41,647 bases of DNA from Treponema sp. (GCA_017961705.1 JAGCWT010000152.1:1-41647); one strand, 5' to 3'; shown: positions 24,105 to 32,665, counted from the first letter of the stretch. Numbers and translations: made by a program. Notes: generated by a model from the sequence alone, not told the origin.

Positions 24105-24770
24105 ATGAAGGATGAAAAAATGAGCAGAAAGGAATTGGTAAAGCGGATAGGCATGTCTTTTTTTGGAGTGATTATCTGCGCGATAAGTGTTGGCATTTTT
24201 AAAATAGCGGCGCTTGGCGTAGATCCATTCCAATCTTTTATGGCGGGTTTGGACAGCTTAATTCCGCTAAGCTTTGGGCTTTTGTACATAATCGTAAATG
24301 CAGTGCTGCTGACTTTTGCCCTTGTATTTGACAGGCACTACATTGGAATTGCAACTTTTATCAACCTGTTTTTGCTAGGCTACATTACCCAGTTCACTTA
24401 TGACTTTTTAAAAACCGTAATTGTGGACCCTTCGATTACGGTTCGCATTGTATGCCTTGTAATTGGCGTAGTAGTAATTTGCTTTGGTTCTGCCTTTTAC
24501 ATGACGGCGGACCTTGGTGTTTCTACATACGACGCGGTAGCACTTATAATCTGCAACACTTGGAAAAAGGGAAAGTTCCAGTACGTAAGAATCATCACGG
24601 ACATAATCTGTGTTATCTTTGGCGTGGGACTTTTTCTTCTTGCAGGAGGAAAAATAGCAGACATACCAACCATTGCCGGAATTGGAACAATCATAACCGC
24701 TTTCTTTATGGGACCTTTGATTGAATTCTTTAACGTTCACATTGCCCGTCCCTTTTTGGCAAAAAAATAA
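24105..24770 (+). CDS. YczE/YyaS-like multi-pass membrane protein
   Basis: The 221-residue protein has about five to six hydrophobic segments (starts near residues 12, 48, 75, 105, 150 and 180). It matches the YczE/YyaS/YitT-like group (DUF6198): LGVDPFQSFMAGL near the N-terminus, LGVSTYDAVALIICNTW later and a C-terminal GTIITAFFMGPLIEFF. Related members are thought to transport small molecules, but no substrate is known. GGGGAAG lies about six bases upstream. Its last codons contain the -35 of the next gene's promoter. Confidence 0.7.
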   Translation: MKDEKMSRKELVKRIGMSFFGVIICAISVGIFKIAALGVDPFQSFMAGLDSLIPLSFGLLYIIVNAVLLTFALVFDRHYIGIATFINLFLLGYITQFTYDFLKTVIVDPSITVRIVCLVIGVVVICFGSAFYMTADLGVSTYDAVALIICNTWKKGKFQYVRIITDIICVIFGVGLFLLAGGKIADIPTIAGIGTIITAFFMGPLIEFFNVHIARPFLAKK

Positions 24771-24784
24771 TTTTATGGTATAAT
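24756..24784 (+). promoter_or_regulatory. Strong promoter of the hydroxyacid dehydrogenase gene, leaderless
   Basis: TTGGCA (24756-24761) and TATAAT (24779-24784) are separated by exactly 17 bases and a TGG precedes the -10 as an extended element. The ATG at 24791 follows six bases after the -10, with no ribosome binding site, so a leaderless mRNA is expected. The -35 lies inside the coding region of the preceding membrane protein gene. Confidence 0.65.
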
Positions 24785-24790
24785 ACCTTT

Positions 24791-25750
24791 ATGAAAATTT
24801 TAGTTATCAACGAACTCTTAGAAAAAAAGCACATTGACCTTATAGATTCAACTGCTAAAAAATATGGTGCAACTGTTTTCTTTTACAAAAATGAAAAAGA
24901 AATTCCAGACGAAAACTTTGATGCAGACATTATTTATGGATTTGCACCAAGCATAGTAAAGACAAGCAAAAAGCTAAAGTGGCTTTGCGTTCCATGGGCT
25001 GGTGTTGATTCCCTTATGACACCCGGCTATTTTGCAAACGAAGAATGCCTCCTTACAAATTCTGCCGGTGCTTACGGAGTTTCCATTGCAGAACACATGA
25101 TAGCAGTCTCGCTTATGATGATGAGAAGGCTGAATGAATTCTTTGCGGAAACCATGAACGGAAAGTGGCTTTACCCACGGCCACAAAAATCCTTAAAGGA
25201 TTGCAGGATAACCGTTTTGGGAACAGGCGACATAGGAACAAATTTTGCAAAGCGGGCAAAAGCATTTGAACCCAAAAGCATTACTGGCGTTTGCAGAAGT
25301 GGAAAGTCAAACGAATCCTGCTACGACACAGTTGTTAGCGTAAAGGATCTGGACAAAATTTTACCCCAAACAGATTTGCTTGCGATGAGCCTCCCCGCCA
25401 CAAATGAAACAAAGGGAATACTTTCGCGCAAGAGGATTTCTCTGCTTGCGGACGGAGCATACGTAGTGAATGTTGGCAGAGGTTCTGCAATAGACGAAGA
25501 TGCCTTGGCAGACAGTCTTGAAAGCGGACACTTGGCAGGAGCCGCATTGGATGTTTTCCAAACAGAACCATTGCCGGCAGGAAACAGACTCTGGAAGACA
25601 AAAAACATTCTGATTACGCCTCACGTAGCTGGAAACCTGACGCTTGACTACACAAAAGACAAAAATGTTCAGATGTTTTTGGAAGACTTAAAGAACTTTA
25701 TGGAAGGAAAAAAGCTGAACTATCTTGTTGACAAAAAACTTGGATACTAA
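24791..25750 (+). CDS. D-2-hydroxyacid dehydrogenase
   Basis: The 319-residue protein is a D-isomer-specific 2-hydroxyacid dehydrogenase. It has the NAD loop VLGTGDIGTNFAKRAKAF (about residues 142-159), the catalytic Arg in VVNVGRGSAIDEDAL (about 230), a glutamate in ALDVFQTEPLP (about 259) and the catalytic His in ILITPHVAGN (about 279). Members reduce 2-keto acids such as glyoxylate or hydroxypyruvate, or oxidise the alcohol. It has its own promoter, and the lactonase-like gene follows in the same operon. Together they suggest sugar-acid metabolism. Confidence 0.85.
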   Translation: MKILVINELLEKKHIDLIDSTAKKYGATVFFYKNEKEIPDENFDADIIYGFAPSIVKTSKKLKWLCVPWAGVDSLMTPGYFANEECLLTNSAGAYGVSIAEHMIAVSLMMMRRLNEFFAETMNGKWLYPRPQKSLKDCRITVLGTGDIGTNFAKRAKAFEPKSITGVCRSGKSNESCYDTVVSVKDLDKILPQTDLLAMSLPATNETKGILSRKRISLLADGAYVVNVGRGSAIDEDALADSLESGHLAGAALDVFQTEPLPAGNRLWKTKNILITPHVAGNLTLDYTKDKNVQMFLEDLKNFMEGKKLNYLVDKKLGY

Positions 25751-25761
25751 CAGGAGCTTTT

Positions 25762-26625
25762 ATGAAGGAATACACGGCAGAAGTTTTTTCAAAAGAAAAA
25801 TATTCTCTTGGAGAGTCTCCATTTTATGACTCACGCACAAAGACAATAAGCTGGGTAGACATTCCAAAGGGAATTGTCTATACGCAGACAATTGACGGAA
25901 AAAAAGATTCCTTCTGTTTAGGACAGGCAATAGGTTCTGCAATTCCAGCAGAAAAAGAAGGAAGCTATATACTTGCCGCAACAGACGGACTTTATCTCTT
26001 GGAAAAGAAAAATGCCACAATCATACAAAGCCTAAAGGAATTTTATGAACCCTACCAAAGGTCAAACGACGCAAAGGCAGATTCACTTGGCCGCCTTTGG
26101 TTTGGTTCTTCTGTTGATGACGACATTCACGAGGCAAGCGGAAACCTTTTTTTTCTTGACGGAAAAAATGTTATCTGTAAAGAAGCCAACACAAAGATTT
26201 CCAACGGACTAGCCTGGAGCAGTGACAATAAAAAATTTTATTTTTCGGACACACTTCAGCACGCAGTTTTTTCCTATGACTTTGATTTGACCAGCGCAGA
26301 AATTTCAAACAAAAAAATTCTCTTTACCCCTACTGAAGGAAAAGGCCTTACAGACGGAATGTGCATAGACAGCGACGACAATCTTTGGGTTGCTTTTTGG
26401 GGCGGAAACCGAATAGAAAAAAGAAGCGGAAAAGACGGCTCCCTCTTGGCAACAGTGCATGTAGACGCAAAGCATGTAACCTCTTGCTGCTTTATAGGAA
26501 AGGAACTAGACACACTCTTTATTACAACATCAGGAAAAGATTTAAACGGTGAACATGACGGATGCCTTTTTACCTGCAAACTTGAAGAGCGGGGAAAGGA
26601 ATGCGACTACGTAAAGCTTCCTTAA
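25762..26625 (+). CDS. SMP-30/gluconolactonase-family protein
   Basis: The 287-residue protein is a six-bladed beta-propeller of the SMP-30/gluconolactonase family. It has metal-binding elements: Glu in SLGESPFYD, Asn in ISNGLAWSSDNKKFYFSDT and Asp in LTDGMCIDSDDNLWVAFWGG. The family hydrolyses sugar lactones with a divalent cation. AGGAG lies six bases upstream and the gene begins 11 bases after the preceding stop, so it is co-transcribed with the dehydrogenase. A pathway from a sugar lactone to a 2-keto acid is plausible but not shown. Confidence 0.82.
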   Translation: MKEYTAEVFSKEKYSLGESPFYDSRTKTISWVDIPKGIVYTQTIDGKKDSFCLGQAIGSAIPAEKEGSYILAATDGLYLLEKKNATIIQSLKEFYEPYQRSNDAKADSLGRLWFGSSVDDDIHEASGNLFFLDGKNVICKEANTKISNGLAWSSDNKKFYFSDTLQHAVFSYDFDLTSAEISNKKILFTPTEGKGLTDGMCIDSDDNLWVAFWGGNRIEKRSGKDGSLLATVHVDAKHVTSCCFIGKELDTLFITTSGKDLNGEHDGCLFTCKLEERGKECDYVKLP

Positions 26626-26661
26626 AACCCCTTACTGCATCTGTAAAAAAATCTGCAAGTA

Positions 26662-26670
26662 TGTTATAAT
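26662..26670 (+). promoter_or_regulatory. Extended -10 of the Na/phosphate cotransporter gene, leaderless
   Basis: TGTTATAAT is an extended -10 (TATAAT at 26665-26670). The ATG at 26677 follows six bases later and lacks a Shine-Dalgarno. The -35 position is poor (TGTAAA, 26642-26647). The geometry matches the promoters at 24791 and 15571. Confidence 0.55.
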
Positions 26671-26676
26671 TACCGT

Positions 26677-28326
26677 ATGGTTTTAAATATACTTGGACAG
26701 ATAATTGGTTTTGTAGGTTCATTGTGTCTTCTGCTTTTTGGAATGAACATGCTCTCCGACGGTATACAGAAAGGTGCCGGAAGCGGATTGCAGAAGCTGG
26801 TCTCTAAGATTACAAAGAACAGGTTCTTTGCCATCCTAACAGGAATTGGTGTTACCGCCTTGATTCAAAGCTCCGGTGCAACAACGGTTATGGTGGTAAG
26901 CTTTGTAAACGCGGAAATTCTTTCCCTTGAACAGGCGATCGGTGTAATCTTTGGTGCAAACATAGGTACAACAGTTACCGCATGGGTTGTGTCCATGTTT
27001 GGATTCAACTTTTCTGTTTCTGCCGCTGCCATTCCAATCTTTGGTTTTGGATTCGTTTTAAAATACTTCAAGAAATACAAGATTCACAACTTTGCAGAAT
27101 GCTTCATGGGTTTTGCCCTGCTCTTTATGGGACTGGGACTCTTAAAGGAAAGCCTCACTCTTGGCCCTGCCGCAACAAAAGTCCTAACAATGATTTCCGA
27201 TCTTGGAATCTGGGGAATTGTGATTGGGGTTTTAATCGGAGCAATAATCACAGCGCTCATCCACTCAAGTTCTGCAATGACGGCAATTGTCCTTACCATG
27301 GCCGCAAACGGTTCGCTCAGTTGGGCTCTTAGCGCGGCAATAGTTCTTGGAAGCAACATAGGTTCAACAATCGATGCAGTTATGTCCAGCTTTGGCGCAA
27401 CCACAAATGCAAAGAGAACGGCTTTTGTTCACGTTGCATTCAACGTAACAGGCACACTGCTTGCCCTAATCGTATTCAAGCCCTTCCTGCTTCTTGTTGA
27501 CCTAATCATACCCGGAGCACCGGCAGACAACATTACGACGCACATAGCAATGCTCCACACGATTTTTAACCTCTGCGCAACGCTGGTCTTTATTCCATTT
27601 ACAAACCAAATTGCAAGGCTTGCAAAAAAACTCGTTCCCGAATCGCAAAAGGAAAAGGACGAGCATTACCACATGCCGGCAATTCTTCCGCATTCAAGGA
27701 TGAGTTCCGACCTCTATACCGTTCAGATTCATGTAGAAATTTCCAAGATGGCCGCCAAGGTAATGGAAATGTACGATGAAATTTTCAGCTGCTTTGCAAA
27801 CAAGGATAAGGTTGAAGAGGCAAACGAAAACACCAACAGGCTGGAAAATTACATAGATGAAATGTGCCTTGCCATAAACGATTTTCTCCAGAAATGTTCG
27901 AGGCTTCCAAATGCAAACGCCAACGACAGGCTGCATTTTTCAAAGCTCATTCACATAACGGATTCCTTGGAAAACCTGAGCGATGAAACATGGTCAATCA
28001 TGCACACGGTAAAAAAGTACATTGCCAACGAAGCCTACAGTCAAGACGATGAAAGGACAAAAGAGATTACGGATTACCTTGAATTGGTAAGGGTTTTCTT
28101 TGAACAGGTCTGCATGTATTTTACCGTAGGCATTACAAAAGAGCAAAGGGATTCAGGTGAAGATTTTAGGGAGAAAAATGACGAGATAAAGCACAACCTG
28201 AACCAAGCCAGCCGCAAGCGCATCGAAGCCGGAATTGAAGTGAACAAGGAACTGCTCTACGTTGACATTATCAGGAAAATCGAACGTGCAGGCTATAGCA
28301 TCTGGTCAATAACCCAATCAATGTAG
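26677..28326 (+). CDS. Na/phosphate cotransporter family protein with PhoU-like tail
   Basis: The 549-residue protein has two membrane repeats, each with a QSS/HSS motif (LIQSSGATTVMVVSFVN at about residue 66; LIHSSSAMTAIVLTMA at about 193) that defines the NptA/SLC34-like cotransporters. GANIGTTVTAW and GSNIGSTIDAV repeat a further element. The C-terminal 200 residues form a soluble helical PhoU-like domain. It is expected to import phosphate with sodium, or to export it, with PhoU-like control. The gene at 28350 follows in the same direction after 23 bases. Confidence 0.88.
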   Translation: MVLNILGQIIGFVGSLCLLLFGMNMLSDGIQKGAGSGLQKLVSKITKNRFFAILTGIGVTALIQSSGATTVMVVSFVNAEILSLEQAIGVIFGANIGTTVTAWVVSMFGFNFSVSAAAIPIFGFGFVLKYFKKYKIHNFAECFMGFALLFMGLGLLKESLTLGPAATKVLTMISDLGIWGIVIGVLIGAIITALIHSSSAMTAIVLTMAANGSLSWALSAAIVLGSNIGSTIDAVMSSFGATTNAKRTAFVHVAFNVTGTLLALIVFKPFLLLVDLIIPGAPADNITTHIAMLHTIFNLCATLVFIPFTNQIARLAKKLVPESQKEKDEHYHMPAILPHSRMSSDLYTVQIHVEISKMAAKVMEMYDEIFSCFANKDKVEEANENTNRLENYIDEMCLAINDFLQKCSRLPNANANDRLHFSKLIHITDSLENLSDETWSIMHTVKKYIANEAYSQDDERTKEITDYLELVRVFFEQVCMYFTVGITKEQRDSGEDFREKNDEIKHNLNQASRKRIEAGIEVNKELLYVDIIRKIERAGYSIWSITQSM

Positions 28327-28349
28327 CAGAAAAAGTCACAGGGGTAAAA

Positions 28350-28958
28350 ATGGAAGCAAAGAATTCAAAGCTAGAATATTTTGACATAAAAAACCTTCCG
28401 CTTGTAGTAGACGTTGTTGCGCCGCTTTGGAGCCCGCCAATAGGAGACAAAGAATTTAAGCGTTTCAACGTTGAATACATTGTAAGAATGAACATGTTTG
28501 ACAACGACTTGAATTACCAGCTTGTTGATGCAGACGACGGAACTCTGCTTTCCTCCGCATTCTTGGCAAAAAAAGGAGATGCGAGCAAGGCTGACGAATG
28601 GTTTGCTGAAGCGTCAAAAAAATATCCTGACAATTTAAAAATCGCATCAAAGATGAGCCACGATTACATTGAACTTATGGACAAACGGACTTTTACCCTG
28701 ATGAATGATGACGACATAAAGCTTTCTCTTTTTGTAAGCAGAAAACCCGGCTGCGGTTCACTTATCATAGACCGACTTTTACCCATGCTTCACAAGGAAG
28801 GATTTAAAAACCTTTACCTTTATACCGACTGCGACTGCAACTGGCAATGGTACGCAAAGCGGGGGTACACACTTGTTCAGGAAGACATCTACAAACCCTT
28901 TAGCGATGAGCACGAAAACTACAAGACATATATTTTCAAAAAAGAAATTCAAGCATAA
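28350..28958 (+). CDS. Divergent GNAT-like acetyltransferase
   Basis: The 202-residue protein has a GNAT-like C-terminal half: KLSLFVSRKPGCGSLIIDRLLPMLHKEGFKNLYLYTD, then WQWYAKRGYTLVQEDIY. The acetyl-CoA loop is unusual (RKPGCGSL instead of the usual Q/R-x-x-G-x-G). The N-terminal half is poorly conserved. GGGG lies about seven bases upstream. It follows the cotransporter gene after 23 bases. The assignment is moderately sure and no substrate is known. Confidence 0.55.
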   Translation: MEAKNSKLEYFDIKNLPLVVDVVAPLWSPPIGDKEFKRFNVEYIVRMNMFDNDLNYQLVDADDGTLLSSAFLAKKGDASKADEWFAEASKKYPDNLKIASKMSHDYIELMDKRTFTLMNDDDIKLSLFVSRKPGCGSLIIDRLLPMLHKEGFKNLYLYTDCDCNWQWYAKRGYTLVQEDIYKPFSDEHENYKTYIFKKEIQA

Positions 28959-29032
28959 CAGCAAGTGCCACTTTTGCTTTTCAAGAATCAAAAAAGATGC
29001 TAGAATATACCCAGAAAAAAAGGAATTGAAAA

Positions 29033-29587
29033 TTGAAAAAAGTAATATCTCTTTTTCTTCTTTGCATTATTTTTATAACATCACTTTGCGCCCAGGAATC
29101 AGAAGGCAGGAAAAAAGTTGTCTCTATTTTTGAAGCAGGCGGCCTTTGCCTAGACACGGCATTCACAAAGCCAATCGTAGCAGAAAATCTTGACGAAGCT
29201 TACAAGGGGATTTCTTTACAGGCAGGATTTTTTTCCTCTTTCTACGGAATAAACCTAGCCCTTGACTGGCAGTACATCAATGACACAAACTATTTGCCAC
29301 TTGAGCTTGCTTTTAACCTTCATTTGCCTATATCATTTTTTAACGGAGCATTTCATTTTGACCCTTATGCAGGCATAGGCGGAGACCTTTGTTTATGGAA
29401 CGACAATCCCATATACGGCTTTTCCTGGTCGGGAGGCCTAAGGATTTTAATTCCCAGCTACATACTGGGAGTAAATGCTTTTTACAAACATTCCTATTAT
29501 TTTCCCATAAGAAAAACAGACAGCAAGGTAGACGTAGGGAAAATTGGAATAGGAGTAACATTATTTATTGATAGCAGTGGGTTTTAG
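29033..29587 (+). CDS. Exported hypothetical protein, paired with the next gene
   Basis: The 184-residue protein starts with a signal peptide (MKKVISLFLLCIIFITSLCA, cleavage probable after SLCA). The alternating aromatic and small-residue pattern afterwards suggests a beta-barrel-like outer-membrane or periplasmic protein. A TTG start is supported by AAGGA eight bases upstream. Its last 35 residues (FYKHSYYFP...IGIGVTLFID) match the end of the next protein. TAGAAT at 29001-29006 with TTTTCA 17 bases upstream is a possible promoter. I recognise no family. Confidence 0.65.
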   Translation: MKKVISLFLLCIIFITSLCAQESEGRKKVVSIFEAGGLCLDTAFTKPIVAENLDEAYKGISLQAGFFSSFYGINLALDWQYINDTNYLPLELAFNLHLPISFFNGAFHFDPYAGIGGDLCLWNDNPIYGFSWSGGLRILIPSYILGVNAFYKHSYYFPIRKTDSKVDVGKIGIGVTLFIDSSGF

Positions 29588-29590
29588 CAC

Positions 29591-30637
29591 ATGAAAAAAA
29601 ACAAGAAATTTTTATTGACTTTAATTATTTTAATGATGGCTCAGATGCTTTTTGCAGGAGGGATCAGAACGGACGATCCTTCTAAAAAAGATGAAAGAGT
29701 AAAAAGGACAGAAGAAGTTTGCGAAATATATAGAAAGCTAAAAAGGAAGGTTACAAAAGAAAGTGCCTTAAAATTTAAGGACTACCTTTCTGATGAATTT
29801 GCAAAGGGCATTACGGACAGCCAATGTAACAACATAATCAAAATGTTTTCTCTGGACAATTCCCCCATTGATGAAAGTTCATCTCTTGAAGAAAAGAAAC
29901 TTATTCTTTCATATTATCTTCTGGAAAAATACATGCCAAGAGATTTTAATTACATACAGGCAAAGAATTTCTTATTTAATGACGAAGGCACAAATCCATC
30001 CAAAACCAAAATTACAGACATGCAAAAGTCAAATGACTTTTATATAAGCTGGACAAAAGAAAACGACGGCTGGTACATTTTGGGAATGGAATATGACGAA
30101 GACTCTCCCTTGCACATGCGGGAAAAGAAATATGATTTTAACAACGACCATGCAAGGAGTGTTTTTGTTGCACAAAGATATGAAGAGCCTTTTCTGGTTT
30201 GCGCAACATTTCCTCTTCCACTTACAAAAGAAAATTTTGAGCGCTACTATCCCGGTGGATATTTTAGATTTAAGGAAGGACGGAATATTTATTTTACTGC
30301 AGGATGCAGCTGGCAGCTGACGGACATAGCGAATTATTTCTTTTTTGACGCAGGAGTGGAAGGCCGCTTTAACATTTTCTTTGGCGAGCATTTTTCCATA
30401 TCTCCAGAATTAGCCGCACTCGGAAAATTGAATCTGGTTACAAGCGATCCTTCAATTGGCATAGCGGGAGAAGGAAGCCTAACCTTTCATTTTATAAACA
30501 ATTCGGGATGTGACATGCTTGCAATAAAAACTTTTTATCAGCATTCCCTTATTTTTCCCTTCAAGAAAGACTCGGACAGCTTTGACTTAGGAACAATTGG
30601 TTTGGGTTTCTATATTAATCTTGACGATATTTTTTAG
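29591..30637 (+). CDS. Exported hypothetical protein, paralogous tail to its neighbour
   Basis: The 348-residue protein starts with a signal peptide (MKKNKKFLLTLIILMMAQMLFA). A charged, alpha-helical region (about 30-175) follows, and the C-terminal half is rich in aromatic and glycine residues and resembles a beta-barrel. Its end (FYQHSLIFPFKK...IGLGFYINLD) aligns with the end of the gene at 29033, with the shared pattern F-Y-x-H-S-x(2)-F-P. The gene begins three bases after its neighbour's stop. A surface or outer-membrane role is inferred. Confidence 0.6.
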   Translation: MKKNKKFLLTLIILMMAQMLFAGGIRTDDPSKKDERVKRTEEVCEIYRKLKRKVTKESALKFKDYLSDEFAKGITDSQCNNIIKMFSLDNSPIDESSSLEEKKLILSYYLLEKYMPRDFNYIQAKNFLFNDEGTNPSKTKITDMQKSNDFYISWTKENDGWYILGMEYDEDSPLHMREKKYDFNNDHARSVFVAQRYEEPFLVCATFPLPLTKENFERYYPGGYFRFKEGRNIYFTAGCSWQLTDIANYFFFDAGVEGRFNIFFGEHFSISPELAALGKLNLVTSDPSIGIAGEGSLTFHFINNSGCDMLAIKTFYQHSLIFPFKKDSDSFDLGTIGLGFYINLDDIF

Positions 30638-30654
30638 CAAAATAATTAAGCTGT

Positions 30655-30696
30655 AAAAAAAAGACCGGCCCACATGTTGCGAACCGGTCATTTTTT
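30655..30696. terminator. Bidirectional terminator between convergent genes
   Basis: GACCGG (30663-30668) pairs with CCGGTC (30684-30689) across a 15-base loop. On the plus strand ATTTTTT follows (30690-30696), and on the minus strand eight T residues follow (plus-strand A-run 30655-30662). It serves the exported-protein genes and the convergent alcohol dehydrogenase. Confidence 0.85.
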
Positions 30697-30712
30697 ATTT
30701 TGCAAAAGAAGT

Positions 30713-31894
30713 CTATCTGCTCATCTTATAAATTTCCAGCATGTCTTCTTCTTTTAAGAATTTTGCAGAACCCTTTCCACCGTTTACGCCTACAGCGCAT
30801 TTGTGTGCCATAAGCTTTAGGTCATCGTCCGTTGCATTCACTCCAAGCTCGCGGAGGTTTGTGGGCATCTTTATTTGGTGATAGAAGTCTTCCATGGCTT
30901 CAATTCCCTTGAGGGCAATTTCTTCATCACTTGCTGCAGCTGGAGAAATGCCCATTACATTGATTGCAAACTTTTTAAAACGCGGCAGGCAGTTTTTATA
31001 CACATATCTTGCCCAGCTTCCCCAAAGGGCAGCAAGTCCTGCACCGTGGGCAACATCATAGAGACCACCAAGTTCGTGTTCCAGTTTGTGGGTCATCCAG
31101 TCGCCGCCGTCGTTTCCGCAGCCTGTAAGACCGTTGTGAGCCAAGCTTCCTGCCCACATAACTTCTGCTCGTGCGTCATAGTTTTTTGGGTCTTTTACAA
31201 GAATCTTTGCATTTTCTTTTACGGTTCTTAAAAGAGCCTCTGCCATTGAATCTGTAATTTCCATGTTGCCACCGTTTGTAAAGTAGCGTTCCATTGTGTG
31301 CATCATAATGTCCGTGCATCCGCATGCAGTTTGATAGTCTGGCAAAGTCATGGTCAGTTCAGGATTCATAATTGCAAAACGCGGACGGCCAAAATCACTT
31401 GAATATCCGCGCTTAACAAGACCTTCCTCTTTTGTAATTACGGACGAGTCACTCATTTCGCTTCCTGTAGCTGCAATTGTAAGAATTACGCCAAGAGGAA
31501 GGCAGCCCTGTACCTTTCTTTTGTAATCATAGAAATCCCAGACGTCACCGCTGTTAACGACACCGTAGCCTATAGCCTTTGCAGAATCAATGGCACTTCC
31601 TCCGCCAACGGCAAGCAGAAAATCCACACCCTCTTTTTTGCAGAGTTCAATTCCTTCATAAACAAGACTAAGATGAGGATTTGGAACTGCCCCGCCAAGC
31701 TTAATATAATTGATTCCAGCCTTGTCCAAGATGTCTGTTACGCGCTGCAGCAAGCCTGAGCGGACAACGCTTCCTCCGCCATAATGAATCAATACTTTTT
31801 TTCCGCCGAATTCCTTAATCAGGTCGGCAACTTTTGTTTCTGTGTTTTTTCCGAACACAACTTTTGTGGGTGTATAATAATTAAAGTCGAACAT
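30713..31894 (-). CDS. Iron-containing alcohol dehydrogenase (butanol-dehydrogenase-like)
   Basis: The 393-residue protein is a paralogue of the gene at 21859: same NAD loop (GGGSAIDSAKAIGYG), metal ligands in CTDIMMHTMERY and in HKLEHELGGLYDVAHGAGLA. The ATG at 31894 is chosen because AGGAGG lies five bases upstream; the longer frame would add seven residues. TTGTAA and TACAAT 17 bases apart form its promoter, and a palindromic operator lies just upstream. It probably reduces aldehydes or oxidises alcohols with NAD(P). Confidence 0.88.
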   Translation of the reverse strand: MFDFNYYTPTKVVFGKNTETKVADLIKEFGGKKVLIHYGGGSVVRSGLLQRVTDILDKAGINYIKLGGAVPNPHLSLVYEGIELCKKEGVDFLLAVGGGSAIDSAKAIGYGVVNSGDVWDFYDYKRKVQGCLPLGVILTIAATGSEMSDSSVITKEEGLVKRGYSSDFGRPRFAIMNPELTMTLPDYQTACGCTDIMMHTMERYFTNGGNMEITDSMAEALLRTVKENAKILVKDPKNYDARAEVMWAGSLAHNGLTGCGNDGGDWMTHKLEHELGGLYDVAHGAGLAALWGSWARYVYKNCLPRFKKFAINVMGISPAAASDEEIALKGIEAMEDFYHQIKMPTNLRELGVNATDDDLKLMAHKCAVGVNGGKGSAKFLKEEDMLEIYKMSR

Positions 31895-31936
31895 TTTTCC
31901 TCCTGCATTTGGCACAGGGCCTAATATCTATATTCC

Positions 31937-31965
31937 ATTGTATAAGCAAAATCACAGGTTTACAA
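31937..31965 (-). promoter_or_regulatory. Promoter of the alcohol dehydrogenase
   Basis: On the minus strand TTGTAA (31965-31960) and TACAAT (31942-31937) are separated by exactly 17 bases. The leader of about 35 bases carries AGGAGG before the ATG at 31894. The shared palindrome lies 15 bases upstream of the -35. Confidence 0.65.
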
Positions 31966-31980
31966 GAAAAATATTTTATA

Positions 31981-32015
31981 TATGACATATCCATGTCATA
32001 TTACTGTGCTATAAT
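31981..32015 (+). promoter_or_regulatory. Palindromic operator and extended -10 of the SAP-domain gene
   Basis: TATGACAT-ATCC-ATGTCATA (31981-32000) is a perfect 8-bp inverted repeat. The -10 TATAAT (32010-32015) lies nine bases downstream with TGC before it as an extended element, and the palindrome occupies the -35 position. A nearly identical sequence lies at 34221-34240. A regulator bound here would compete with polymerase. Confidence 0.7.
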
Positions 32016-32021
32016 AGAGGC

Positions 32022-32036
32022 ATGGAGCGCAACTGA
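32022..32036 (+). other. Four-codon leaderless mini-ORF before the SAP-domain gene
   Basis: The ATG at 32022 follows the -10 by six bases, so the transcript may begin at it. The frame reads MERN then TGA, and the main ATG at 32037 abuts the stop. GGAG inside it serves as the main gene's ribosome binding site. It may be a coupling or regulatory mini-ORF, or simply a chance frame. Confidence 0.3.
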
Positions 32037-32654
32037 ATGGAACGACCTGCTTTTAAGGATATAAAGACATTTGCTGAGTTTTCAAAATACTACTGGTACA
32101 GGGAAGAACTGCAAAAAATTTGCAAGTCTCTGGGAATAAGATCATGCGGTATGAAGGCAGAGCTGAATCATGTTATTGAAGAATACTACAAGGGGAGCCT
32201 TATTGAAGAAAACAAAAAAGGCCCGGCTGTAAAAATAAAGCAAGAAGCAAAAGACAAAGCACTTACTTTACAGACAGGTCTTTTGGAATGCGGATTTTCT
32301 TTTGGCCCAAGATTCCGCCAATTCTTTTCTGAACAGACAGGCATTAAAAATTTTAAGTTCAATGTGGATATGGTTGCAAGCGTAAAGAAGGTTAAAGAAA
32401 GAGGAGACAGCTCTTTTACTCTTGGAGACCTGCTTGACATTTTCTTAGGAAAAAAGACTTACGCAAAATACGACAAAATATCTTTGCAGTGGAATAAGTT
32501 TGTGCATGATTTTTGCAAAGACCCGGAAAGTTCTAAATTTTCGGACAAACTAAAAACAGCCGCACTGCTGTGGAAAGAAGTGCGGAATTCAACAAGGGAA
32601 AAAATTTACAAGCATGAACTGCTTGAAGAATTTGCCATGAAAATTCAAAAATAA
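32037..32654 (+). CDS. SAP-domain/DUF6434 protein
   Basis: The 205-residue protein has an N-terminal SAP-like domain (FAEFSKYYWYREELQKICKSLGIRSCGMKAELNHVIEEYY, residues ~13-52). A DUF6434-like domain follows (LECGFSFGPRFRQFFSEQTGIKNFKFNVDM...TLGDLLDIF). The SAP fold binds nucleic acids. GGAG lies nine bases before the ATG. It is transcribed from the operator-controlled promoter at 31981 and the GyrI-like gene follows after 11 bases. Confidence 0.75.
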   Translation: MERPAFKDIKTFAEFSKYYWYREELQKICKSLGIRSCGMKAELNHVIEEYYKGSLIEENKKGPAVKIKQEAKDKALTLQTGLLECGFSFGPRFRQFFSEQTGIKNFKFNVDMVASVKKVKERGDSSFTLGDLLDIFLGKKTYAKYDKISLQWNKFVHDFCKDPESSKFSDKLKTAALLWKEVRNSTREKIYKHELLEEFAMKIQK

Positions 32655-32665
32655 GGAGATGGAAA

